DNA of 64,000 nt, taken from assembly GCF_030285625.1 (NCBI RefSeq), contig NZ_CP127294.1, positions 186,001-250,000 of the forward strand, written 5' to 3'. Source of the stretch: Amycolatopsis sp. 2-15 (GTDB lineage: Bacteria > Actinomycetota > Actinomycetes > Mycobacteriales > Pseudonocardiaceae). The translations under genes were made by a program, and so were the position numbers. The notes beneath the pieces were generated by a model. The model was not told the origin of the DNA and did no database searches. It saw only the letters and a list, made by a program, of their open reading frames with translations. Shown in pieces: positions 39,651 through 47,090 of this stretch (positions are counted from its first letter, which is position 1; each line of letters opens with the position of its first letter).

Positions 39651-42600
39651 GTGGCACGCCGCAAGGGCACCACCACCAAGGTCGATCCCAGCGCGTTCGA
39701 CTCCGCCGGGGCCAACGTCTTCGACAACTCGCTCAAGACGGAGATCGAAGACTCCTACCTGGAGTACGCCTACTCGGTCATCCACTCGCGCGCGCTGCCT
39801 GACGCGCGGGACGGGTTGAAGCCGGTGCACCGGCGGATCTTGTATTCCATGAACGAGAACGGCTATCGCCCGACGCACGCGTACGTGAAGTCCTCGCGCG
39901 TCGTCGGCGACGTCATGGGCAAATACCATCCGCACGGTGACGTGGCGATTTACGACGCCATGGTACGGCTGGCACAGGACTTCTCGCTGAACGTCCCGTT
40001 GATCGACGGGCACGGCAACTTCGGGTCCCCGGACGATGGCCCGGCTGCCAGCCGATACTGCTTGACGGGCGACACCCGGATCAGGCTGGCCGACGGATCC
40101 AGCTTGCGCATCGGCGATTTGGTGAACCTGCCCGCCGATTCCGAGGCCGACGCCGACTTCGAGGTTCTCGACAAGGACGGCAAGGCGGTCCGGGTCGACA
40201 AGGTCTTCAACTCCGGCGAGCATCCGACCGTCCGGATCACGACGAAGTCCGGGTTCTCGATCCAGGGCAGCGAAAACCACCCGGTGCTGTGTCTCGAGGC
40301 ACCGATGGGCGTCCCGATGTTCCAGTGGCGCCAGCTCGACGAGGTGAAGCCGGGCACGGTCGTGTGTCTCGCTCGCAACGCGTGGACCGAGGTCGTTCCG
40401 ACCGCCGATGAGTACGACACCGGCGGGTTCGCCTCCACCGACGCCGAGTTCGTGCCCGAGCCGATCTGGACCAGTGGTCCAGGCGTCAAACGAGCGTTCC
40501 TGATAGCCCTCTTCGAGGGCGGCGGAGAACACCGCGAGGCCGGTGGCGCGCACACGGTCGAATACACGACCCACAGCGAGCAGCTCGCATTGGACGTTCA
40601 AGAACTACTGGCCGAGTTCGGTATCATCGCCACGCGCGAACGCGGCACCGAGGTGAGTGGCTCGGTCGAGCACCGGCTGGTCGTGTCCGGTCCGCGCGAC
40701 GTCGAGGCGTTCGCCGAACGGATCGGCTTCCTGGGGGTCAAGCAGGCCGATCTGCAGGGCGCGCTGCAGCGGTCCGGCCGGCGCGCTGATCGGCTCAGCG
40801 ACGACCGGGTCCCGTTCGTTGCCGACTACGTCGGCGGCGCGCTCGACGTCGATGACATGGAACGCTGGGAGACCGAGCGGCTCCGGATCATCGACCGGAT
40901 CAAGAACACCGAGGTCCTCGCCACGATCCTGCCGATCATGGACTCGGGTTACCGCTTCGAGGAGATCACCGAGGTCGAGGCTTGCGACCCGGCCGAGGTC
41001 TACTCGGTGCGAGTCACCACCGAAGACCACTCGTTCCTCGCCGGCGGCTTCGTCAACCACAACACCGAAGCCCGCATGTCGCCCGAGGCAATGCAGCTCG
41101 TCGGCGAACTCGGCGAAGACACCGTCGACTTCCGGCCCAACTACGACGGTTCCCTCGAAGAACCCTCGGTGCTGCCCGCGGCGTTCCCGAACCTGCTGGT
41201 CAACGGCACGTCCGGCATCGCGGTCGGCATGGCGACCAACATGATCCCCCACAACCTCGGCGAGGTCATCGCGGCGGCGCGGTGGCTGATCACGCATCCG
41301 ACGGCGACGCTCGACAAGCTGATGGAGTTCGTGCCCGGCCCCGACCTGCCGACGGGCGGCAAGCTGCTCGGCCTGGACGAGGTGCGCCGCGCGTACGAGA
41401 CGGGGCGTGGCGTGGTGCGGATGCGCGCGAACGTCGAGACGGGGCCGCTGGAAGGCAGCCGCGGGCGACAGGCGATCACGGTCGTCGAGCTGCCCTACGG
41501 TGTGGGCCCCGAGAAGGTGATCGAGAAGATCACCGACGAGGTCAACAAGTCCAAGCGGCTCACGGGCATCGCCGACGTCAAGGACCTCACGGACCGCGAG
41601 AACGGCACGCGGCTCGTGATCGAGTGCAAGGTCGGCGTGAACCCGCAGGCGCTGCTGGCGGACCTGTACCGGCTGACGCCACTGGAGCAGTCGTTCGGCA
41701 TCAACAACCTGGTACTCGTCGACGGTCAGCCGCAGACGCTGGGGCTCAAGGAGCTGCTGGAGGTCTTCCTCCGGCACCGCTACGACGTGGTCACGCGGCG
41801 CACGAAGTACCGGCGCCGCAAGCGCGAAGAGCGGCTGCACCTGGTCGACGGCCTGCTGATCGCGCTGCTGAACATCGACAAGGTCATCAAGCTCATCCGT
41901 GAAAGCGAGAACGCGCAGGCGGCCAAGGACGGCCTGATGACGCGCTTCAAGCTCTCGGAGATCCAGGCCACCTACATCCTGGACACGCCGCTGCGCCGGC
42001 TGACCAAGTACGACCGGCTCGAGCTGGAGTCTGAGCAGGAGCGGCTGCGCGAGGAGATCGCGGAGCTCACGAAGATCCTCGATGACGACTCCGTGCTGAA
42101 GAAGCTCGTGTCGTCGGAGCTGGCGAAGATCGCGAAGGACTTCCCGACGGAGCGGCGCACCGCGCTGATCGACGGTGACCTCAAGGAGGTGCTGGCGGCG
42201 TCGAAGCCGTCCGGGCCGCTGGAGGTCGCCGACGACCCGTGCCAGGTGATCCTGTCGGCCACCGGCCTGGTCGCGCGGACGGCGGCGGAGTCGGAGGAGT
42301 CGTCCGAGGTCAGGCGGCGCAACGGCCGCGTGAAGCACGACGCCGTGTCCGCCATCGTGCACACGACCGCGCGCGGCCAGGTGCTCCTGGTGACCAGCCG
42401 CGGGCGCGCGTTCAAGACGGACGTGCTGCCGTTGCCCGTGCTCCCGGAGCAAGCCGGCACGGTCTCGATGCGCGGCGGCATGGCGGCGCGCGAGCTGGTG
42501 CCGTTGGAGAAGGGCGAGACGGTGGTCGGCGTCGCCCCGCTGGGCGAGCAGGCGACCGGCTCGCCGGGCCTGGCGATCGGCACGCGCGCGGGCGTGGTGA

Positions 42601-43142
42601 AGGTGGTCGCGCCGGAGTGGCCAGTGCGGTCCGACGAGTTCGAGATCATCACACTCAAGGCCGGCGACGAGATCGTCGGCGCCACCTGGCTCACCGACGG
42701 CGAGGAAACGCTGGCGTTCATGTCGTCCGAAGCGTCGCTGCTGCGCTTCGCCGCTTCGCTGGTGCGGCCGCAGGGCCTGAAGGGCGGCGGCATGGCCGGC
42801 ATCAACCTGGGCGCCGGCGCTTCGGTGGTGTTCTTCGGCGCCGTCCGCACCGATGACGACGACCACGGCGAGCCCATGGTCGTCACCGCGACGGGCCAGT
42901 CGGTGAAGGTCACGCCGTTCAGCGAGTACCCCGCGAAGGGCCGCGCCACGGGCGGCGTGCGCGCCCACCGCTTCCTCAAGGGCGAGGATTCGGTGGCCGT
43001 CGCCTGGATCGGCCCCCGCCCCGCCGCCGCCGCCCGCAACGGCGACCCCGTGGAGCTCCCCGAGGTCGACCTCCGCCGCGACGGCTCCGGCCACGCCCAC
43101 CCCGGCCCGGACGTCGTGGGCCACACCATCGAGCGAGACTGA
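39651..43142 (+). CDS. parC: DNA topoisomerase IV subunit A with inserted intein
   Basis: The 1163-residue precursor contains a type IIA topoisomerase A subunit (about 828 residues without the intein): DSYLEYAYSVIHSRALPDARDGLKPVHRRILY, the DNA-gate winged helix, the catalytic Tyr136 in AASRY, coiled-coil tower, and C-terminal beta-pinwheel. There is no QRRGGKG-type GyrA box, which supports ParC. A 335-residue intein follows the catalytic tyrosine at once and splits RY from TEARM. Unspliced protein would be inactive, so splicing is needed. CAAGGAG precedes the GTG. It ends at a strong terminator. Confidence 0.92.
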   Translation: MARRKGTTTKVDPSAFDSAGANVFDNSLKTEIEDSYLEYAYSVIHSRALPDARDGLKPVHRRILYSMNENGYRPTHAYVKSSRVVGDVMGKYHPHGDVAIYDAMVRLAQDFSLNVPLIDGHGNFGSPDDGPAASRYCLTGDTRIRLADGSSLRIGDLVNLPADSEADADFEVLDKDGKAVRVDKVFNSGEHPTVRITTKSGFSIQGSENHPVLCLEAPMGVPMFQWRQLDEVKPGTVVCLARNAWTEVVPTADEYDTGGFASTDAEFVPEPIWTSGPGVKRAFLIALFEGGGEHREAGGAHTVEYTTHSEQLALDVQELLAEFGIIATRERGTEVSGSVEHRLVVSGPRDVEAFAERIGFLGVKQADLQGALQRSGRRADRLSDDRVPFVADYVGGALDVDDMERWETERLRIIDRIKNTEVLATILPIMDSGYRFEEITEVEACDPAEVYSVRVTTEDHSFLAGGFVNHNTEARMSPEAMQLVGELGEDTVDFRPNYDGSLEEPSVLPAAFPNLLVNGTSGIAVGMATNMIPHNLGEVIAAARWLITHPTATLDKLMEFVPGPDLPTGGKLLGLDEVRRAYETGRGVVRMRANVETGPLEGSRGRQAITVVELPYGVGPEKVIEKITDEVNKSKRLTGIADVKDLTDRENGTRLVIECKVGVNPQALLADLYRLTPLEQSFGINNLVLVDGQPQTLGLKELLEVFLRHRYDVVTRRTKYRRRKREERLHLVDGLLIALLNIDKVIKLIRESENAQAAKDGLMTRFKLSEIQATYILDTPLRRLTKYDRLELESEQERLREEIAELTKILDDDSVLKKLVSSELAKIAKDFPTERRTALIDGDLKEVLAASKPSGPLEVADDPCQVILSATGLVARTAAESEESSEVRRRNGRVKHDAVSAIVHTTARGQVLLVTSRGRAFKTDVLPLPVLPEQAGTVSMRGGMAARELVPLEKGETVVGVAPLGEQATGSPGLAIGTRAGVVKVVAPEWPVRSDEFEIITLKAGDEIVGATWLTDGEETLAFMSSEASLLRFAASLVRPQGLKGGGMAGINLGAGASVVFFGAVRTDDDDHGEPMVVTATGQSVKVTPFSEYPAKGRATGGVRAHRFLKGEDSVAVAWIGPRPAAAARNGDPVELPEVDLRRDGSGHAHPGPDVVGHTIERD
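40059..41063 (+). mobile_element. Intein at the ParC catalytic tyrosine (GyrA-type insertion site)
   Basis: The intein (335 residues) begins with Cys in CLTGDTRIRLADG (block A) and ends FVNHN before Thr (block G, penultimate His and final Asn present, Thr as +1 nucleophile). Block B reads GSENHPVLC, with Ser where mycobacterial GyrA inteins have Thr. The middle part (about residues 135-270) keeps a LAGLIDADG-like trace, LIALFEGGG, in which the catalytic acidic position is replaced by glycine, so the homing endonuclease is probably inactive. The site is the same as in mycobacterial GyrA inteins. Splicing residues look intact. Confidence 0.9.
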
Positions 43143-43151
43143 TTTCCTTCC

Positions 43152-43191
43152 AGGCGGGGCACTTGCCAGTTGGCGGGTGCCCCGCCTTTTT
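43152..43191 (+). terminator. Intrinsic terminator after parC
   Basis: An 11-bp perfect stem (43152-43162 with 43177-43187) is followed by TTTTT, a classical rho-independent terminator 10 bp after the parC stop. Confidence 0.85.
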
Positions 43192-43219
43192 ATGTCCCTC
43201 GGTCGTGCGATGCGTTATA

Positions 43220-43234
43220 TATCGCCTAACGATA
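43220..43234. promoter_or_regulatory. Candidate PadR operator
   Basis: TATCG-CCTAA-CGATA lies 11 bp upstream of the PadR start in an AT-rich patch, a usual position and form for PadR autoregulation. Confidence 0.5.
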
Positions 43235-43244
43235 CATTGGGGCC

Positions 43245-43589
43245 ATGGCCACTACGCGCGGCATGTCCGAACAGGCGTTTTTCATCCTCACCGCACTCGT
43301 CGACGCCCCTCTCCACGGGTACGGCATCGTCGGCGAGGTGAAGACCCGGTCTTCCGACCGCCTGACCCTGCGCGTGGGCACCCTGTACGGCGCCCTCGAC
43401 CGGCTGACCGGCGAGCGCCTCGTGGAGCCCGACCACGACGAGGTGATCAACGGGCGGCTGCGGCGGTACTACCGGCTGACCCCGGACGGGCGGACCGCAC
43501 TGGCCCTGGAAGCCGAACGCCAGGCCGCCATCGCCCGTGTGGCGCACCGGCGGTTGGGGTTGGGCTTTGCCGGGGAGGCGTCGTCGTGA
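43245..43589 (+). CDS. PadR family transcriptional regulator
   Basis: The 114-residue protein has the PadR winged helix: MSEQAFFILTALVDAPLHGYGIVGEVKTRS, LRVGTLYGALDRLTGERLVEPD and RRYYRLTPDGRTALALEAER, then a dimerisation helix. In actinobacteria this type is usually followed at once by a membrane protein starting LRYRRLTRVLPAHYRRAWEDDM. Here that gene lies 749 bp downstream, beyond a repeat-rich block. Confidence 0.88.
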   Translation: MATTRGMSEQAFFILTALVDAPLHGYGIVGEVKTRSSDRLTLRVGTLYGALDRLTGERLVEPDHDEVINGRLRRYYRLTPDGRTALALEAERQAAIARVAHRRLGLGFAGEASS

Positions 43590-43719
43590 ACGGCCGCGCC
43601 CGAGTGGCGGGGCTGTACACGGCCGGGGCCGGGCCGGAATCGGGAACAACAAGCCTCGAACGCCCCCACTCGCCAGCCAGGGAGTGTCACGCGGCCGAAA
43701 ACACGCCGTGCCCAGACAA

Positions 43720-43864
43720 CCGGCGCCGCTGGGCAGCCAAGTACCAACGCACAGCCGAGCCCCTCAACCGAGGCGGCGCTGTGCCGAGCCCACGCGACCA
43801 AGCGACCCGATCATCGGCAAAGAGCCATCTGCGCAGCACTCCCCAACCGCCGGCCACACGACCA
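43720..43864. repeat. 145-bp direct repeat, copy 1
   Basis: Identical by eye to 43948-44092; offset 228 bp. It begins CCGGCGCCGCTGGGCAGCC and ends CCGGCCACACGACCA. A 17-mer CACTCCCCAACCGCCGG inside it also occurs at the end of the spacer. Confidence 0.9.
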
Positions 43865-43947
43865 GCGCGAGATGGCGGCCCTCCTCGCGAACTGTTCAGC
43901 CACACCCAAAAACCAAGCGGCACAGCCGCCACCACACTCCCCAACCG

Positions 43948-44092
43948 CCGGCGCCGCTGGGCAGCCAAGTACCAACGCACAGCCGAGCCCCTCAACCGAG
44001 GCGGCGCTGTGCCGAGCCCACGCGACCAAGCGACCCGATCATCGGCAAAGAGCCATCTGCGCAGCACTCCCCAACCGCCGGCCACACGACCA
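43948..44092. repeat. 145-bp direct repeat, copy 2
   Basis: Second copy of the 43720-43864 sequence. The two copies are separated by 83 bp whose end also matches the repeat end (17-mer CACTCCCCAACCGCCGG), as expected from unequal exchange. Confidence 0.9.
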
Positions 44093-44144
44093 AGCCGACC
44101 GAGTACCCAGCCCCCGCCCTGGACCTCGATCCCCAGCTTTGACG

Positions 44145-44202
44145 CGGTCTGGATCACCTTGTCAAGGCACGCTTTCCCGCCTTGACAAGGTGATCCAGAC
44201 CG
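44145..44202. repeat. Long perfect hairpin
   Basis: Arms 44145-44168 and 44179-44202 pair over 24 bp, with a 10-nt loop ACGCTTTCCC. The arm includes GGTCTGGATCACCTTGTC. It is not next to a gene end, so it looks like a mobile or dispersed palindromic element. Confidence 0.8.
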
Positions 44203-44285
44203 TCGTGACAATCAAAGATCGGGGTACCCACCCACTCCACCGAACGCCGGCAATGGTGTGCGCAGCACGCCGAGCCGGAACCAAA

Positions 44286-44315
44286 GGACCAAAAGGACCA
44301 AGGACCAAGGACCAA
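44286..44315 (+). repeat. GGACCAA tandem repeat
   Basis: GGACCAA occurs at 44286-44292, 44295-44301, 44302-44308 and 44309-44315. It lies 24 bp upstream of the membrane protein start and may affect its leader. Confidence 0.75.
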
Positions 44316-44338
44316 GCACACAGCAAGAAGGTGACGAC

Positions 44339-45205
44339 GTGAAACCCCTCGAACTCCGGTATCGCCGGCTCACCCGGGTACTACCGGCGCATTACCGCCG
44401 GGCGTGGGAGGACGACATGGTCTCCACGTTCGTCGAATCCACAACCGCGCACTCCGACGACCCGGAGTTCGAGCTGGACTACGGCCGACCGGACGCCCGC
44501 GAGACGGCAAGCGTCCTCGCCCTGGCGGTGCGGCTCCGGTTGAGCGATCAAGGGCCACGCCGCTACGCACTCGCCGGCGAAGCCGTCCGGCGGTTGGCCT
44601 TGACTGGCACGGTGTTCCAAGCCGCATTGGCCCTGATCACCGGGATCCTCCGGCTCACGTGGCCGCCGCCACTGGTTCGAGAGGCGCCGACGGCGACCCT
44701 TGTCCTGGAGCTGTTGTGGTTGCCCGCATTGGCCGCACTACTGGCCGGCCGGAGGAAGATCGCCGGAGTGTTCGCTCTGGCGGCGACCGCAGGCACATTC
44801 CTCAGCCTTCCCAGCAGCTGGGGCGGCATCGTGCTGGAAGTCGCGACACTGGCGGCGATCGCCGCGTACCCCAAGCCCGCGACCGTCCACACACGACAGT
44901 GGCTGGCAGCGACCGGGATCACCGCCGTCGTGGCGTTTGCCGTGCAGTGGCTGGGGATCGTGAACGAGGTCGCGGTGGCCGGGGTTCTGACCGTCGCCGC
45001 CGGGCTCGTGCTGCTGACCATGACACCACCGGCGGCACGCGAAACCTGGCTGGCCGCCGCGACCATCGTCATGATCGCCGTGCTCGCCACCCTGCCAAAC
45101 CTCGCCGGACACCTCGTCCCGATCGCCTGGGGAGTGATCGGAGCCCTCGCCATCACGGGCACCGCAGTGGCCATCCGAACCAGGAGGACGCACAAAGCCA
45201 CCTGA
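44339..45205 (+). CDS. PadR-associated multi-pass membrane protein
   Basis: This 288-residue protein has a cytoplasmic N-terminus (LELRYRRLTRVLPAHYRRAWEDDMVSTFVES) that matches the segment usually encoded just after PadR in actinobacteria, then about eight hydrophobic segments. No transport signature was found. GAAGGTG precedes the GTG start. Function is unknown; it probably was once in the same transcript as PadR. Confidence 0.75.
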   Translation: MKPLELRYRRLTRVLPAHYRRAWEDDMVSTFVESTTAHSDDPEFELDYGRPDARETASVLALAVRLRLSDQGPRRYALAGEAVRRLALTGTVFQAALALITGILRLTWPPPLVREAPTATLVLELLWLPALAALLAGRRKIAGVFALAATAGTFLSLPSSWGGIVLEVATLAAIAAYPKPATVHTRQWLAATGITAVVAFAVQWLGIVNEVAVAGVLTVAAGLVLLTMTPPAARETWLAAATIVMIAVLATLPNLAGHLVPIAWGVIGALAITGTAVAIRTRRTHKAT

Positions 45206-45252
45206 GCAGTCTTCATCACACCCCGAACTCACCTCGGCCCTTTACGTGAGAG

Positions 45253-45271
45253 TTAAGTAAGGCTAACCTCA
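45253..45271. promoter_or_regulatory. Iron box (IdeR/DmdR-type)
   Basis: TTAAGTAAGGCTAACCTCA matches the 19-bp consensus TTAGGTTAGGCTAACCTAA at 16 positions. It lies 26 bp upstream of the PepSY gene start and predicts iron-dependent repression of the following two genes. Confidence 0.8.
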
Positions 45272-45297
45272 CTCGATCACCGGATCGAGGGGGGCGG

Positions 45298-46647
45298 ATG
45301 AGCACCGACGAGCTGACGCGCGCCCAGGCACCTGCCCGCGCCGGCAAGTTTCGACGTTGGCTGAGGCGCAAGCCCGTGCGGCGCGTGCTGGTGGTGACGC
45401 ACCGGTGGACGTCGCTGGTGCTGGGGTTGTTCCTGGTGCTCGAGACGACGTCCGGGGCGATCCTGCTGTACCGCGGCGAGTACTTCCGCGCGACGCACAG
45501 CGACTTCTACCACCAGACGCCCACCGAACACCCCATCAGCCTCCAGCAGGCGCGCGACATCGTCGCCACCGCGCACCCGGAGTTCTCCCCCGCGTGGGTG
45601 AGCAACGACGGCGGTGTGATCGCAGTCGGTGACCCGGACTTCGCCGAGGCGTACGCCGTCGACCCCGGGACCGGGCGCATCAACGGGAGCGCCCGGCTCG
45701 AGAGCGGCGCGATGGGGTTCCTCGCGAACCTGCACGACTGCGGCCTGACCTGCGAGGGCTACCCGGGCTACGTGTCGTGGCTCGCGAAACCCGTGCCGAC
45801 CATCGGGTTCGCCTGGCCGCCCGGCACGAACTGGGGACTGCTGCTCCTGGTTGTGCTCGGTCTGCTGATGGTGCTGCTCGCGATCACCGGCATCGTCGTG
45901 TGGTGGCCCGGCGCCCGGCGCTTCTCCCACGGCTTCCGCGTTCGCACGGGCAAAGGCCGCTTTGCGCGCGACTACGACCTGCACAACGTGATCGGCATCG
46001 TCGCGGTGCCGTTCGTGCTGATGTGGGGCGTCACCGGCGCCGCGTTCTACCTGCCGCCGGTCAAGGACGCGTGGCTCGCGGTCACCGGCGGAACGGCCGC
46101 CGACCCGCAGAAGTACTCGTTCACCGCCGACGCCGCCGCGCCCGGCACCCCGGAAATCGGCATCGACCAGGCGGCCGCCGCGGCGCTGGCCGAAACCCCC
46201 GGCGAGATCCGGTACCTGACCACGCCGCAGGACGGCTACTACAGCGTCTCCATCGCCAGCGCGGGCTACCAGCCCTACGGCGCCCGCGCGTTCTTCGGTG
46301 GCGACCACACCGTGTACGTCGACAGCCACGATGCCACGCATGTGTCCGATGTGGACATCAAGCCCGAGCCGGGTGCGAACTCGTTCTACGACACGGTTTT
46401 CGAGCCCGCCCACTTCGGCTGGCTCGTCGGCGGCTGGTGGCGGATCGTCTGGTTCGTTCTCGGCCTCGCGCCGTTGGCGTTGATGCTCACAGGGATCTCG
46501 ACCTGGCTGTTCCGCTCCGGCTCGAAACGCCGCCGTCGCGAAGCCCGGGCACAGCGAGAAACACAGCGAGAAACACAGCGGGAAGCGCAGTGCCAAACCC
46601 AGCGCGAAACACCCGCGAACACAGAACCACGCCAGGCAACGGCGTGA
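45298..46647 (+). CDS. PepSY-associated membrane protein (iron-regulated)
   Basis: The 449-residue protein has the PepSY-TM layout: a cytoplasmic start, TM near residues 35-58 (VLVVTHRWTSLVLGLFLVLETTSG), a large extracytoplasmic PepSY region, TM near 178-203, TM near 222-245 (HNVIGIVAVPFVLMWGVTGAAF), a second PepSY region, and a C-terminal TM (WWRIVWFVLGLAPLALMLTGISTWLF). The family includes the PiuB-type iron-uptake/flavin-transfer membrane proteins. An iron box precedes it. The Arg/Gln/Glu-rich tail (QRETQRETQREAQ) is a short repeat expansion. Confidence 0.9.
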   Translation: MSTDELTRAQAPARAGKFRRWLRRKPVRRVLVVTHRWTSLVLGLFLVLETTSGAILLYRGEYFRATHSDFYHQTPTEHPISLQQARDIVATAHPEFSPAWVSNDGGVIAVGDPDFAEAYAVDPGTGRINGSARLESGAMGFLANLHDCGLTCEGYPGYVSWLAKPVPTIGFAWPPGTNWGLLLLVVLGLLMVLLAITGIVVWWPGARRFSHGFRVRTGKGRFARDYDLHNVIGIVAVPFVLMWGVTGAAFYLPPVKDAWLAVTGGTAADPQKYSFTADAAAPGTPEIGIDQAAAAALAETPGEIRYLTTPQDGYYSVSIASAGYQPYGARAFFGGDHTVYVDSHDATHVSDVDIKPEPGANSFYDTVFEPAHFGWLVGGWWRIVWFVLGLAPLALMLTGISTWLFRSGSKRRRREARAQRETQRETQREAQCQTQRETPANTEPRQATA

Positions 46648-47003
46648 TCGAAACACTGGCCTTCGCCACCACGGTGGTCTGCGTGGCCGGCGGGCTCGCC
46701 GTGCTCGGCACCGGGCTCGCCGGCCGCTACCGCCGCGGAAAGACCCTCCGGGCACTCGCCGTCGTGGAGCTGGCCTTGATCGTCCAGGCCGTCGCCGACG
46801 TCACCGGCCTCCTCACCGGAGACCGCCCGGCCGAGCTCGGCACCCACCTCGCCTACCTCGCGACGTCTCTCGTCCTGCTCCCGGCCGCCACGGCGTGGTC
46901 CGCCAACGAGGACGGCCGCTGGGCCGCCGTCGTCATCGCCGTCGCACTCCTGGCACTCGCCGTCGTCGTGATCCGCGCCCAAACCACCTGGCGACCGGCA
47001 TGA
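46644..47003 (+). CDS. Small membrane protein downstream of PepSY gene
   Basis: This 119-residue protein has about four hydrophobic helices and no recognised domain. The GTG start overlaps the PepSY stop (GTGA), so it is coupled to that gene and under the same iron box. It may be an accessory subunit. It ends at a hairpin. Confidence 0.75.
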   Translation: MIETLAFATTVVCVAGGLAVLGTGLAGRYRRGKTLRALAVVELALIVQAVADVTGLLTGDRPAELGTHLAYLATSLVLLPAATAWSANEDGRWAAVVIAVALLALAVVVIRAQTTWRPA

Positions 47004-47006
47004 AAA

Positions 47007-47039
47007 GGCCGCCCCGGGGCAGGAAACCCCGAGGCGGCC
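47007..47039. terminator. Terminator between convergent genes
   Basis: GGCCGCC (47007-47013) pairs with GGCGGCC (47033-47039), with inner CGGGG/CCCCG pairs. The AAAA just before it gives a U-run for minus-strand transcripts, so it best serves the ThuA gene. Confidence 0.7.
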
Positions 47040-47090
47040 CCGCGCCGGGCCCGCCGCCGCGTCAAGACAGGCCCAGCACGTACCGAAAAC

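Larger units (their letters stand above)
43590..44338. other. Repeat-rich block between PadR and its membrane partner
   Basis: These 749 bp contain no recognisable gene. They hold a 145-bp perfect direct repeat (43720-43864 and 43948-44092), a 24-bp-stem hairpin (44145-44202), and a GGACCAA tandem run (44286-44315). Open frames cover the region on both strands (for example from GTG 43586 to 44185), which follows from high GC and a repeat period of 228, a multiple of three, rather than from coding. Confidence 0.6.

Noticed and set aside
40605..43124. 839-codon minus-strand open frame over parC
   Set aside because: Shadow of the topoisomerase gene.
37570..43142. Origin of replication locus (gyrB-gyrA next to dnaA)
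   Set aside because: No dnaA, dnaN or recF is present, no DnaA-box cluster lies nearby, and the A subunit lacks a clear GyrA box; topoisomerase IV fits better.
43586..44185. 200-residue protein starting at a GTG overlapping the PadR stop
   Set aside because: Made almost wholly of the duplicated 145-bp unit, open on both strands, with no domain.
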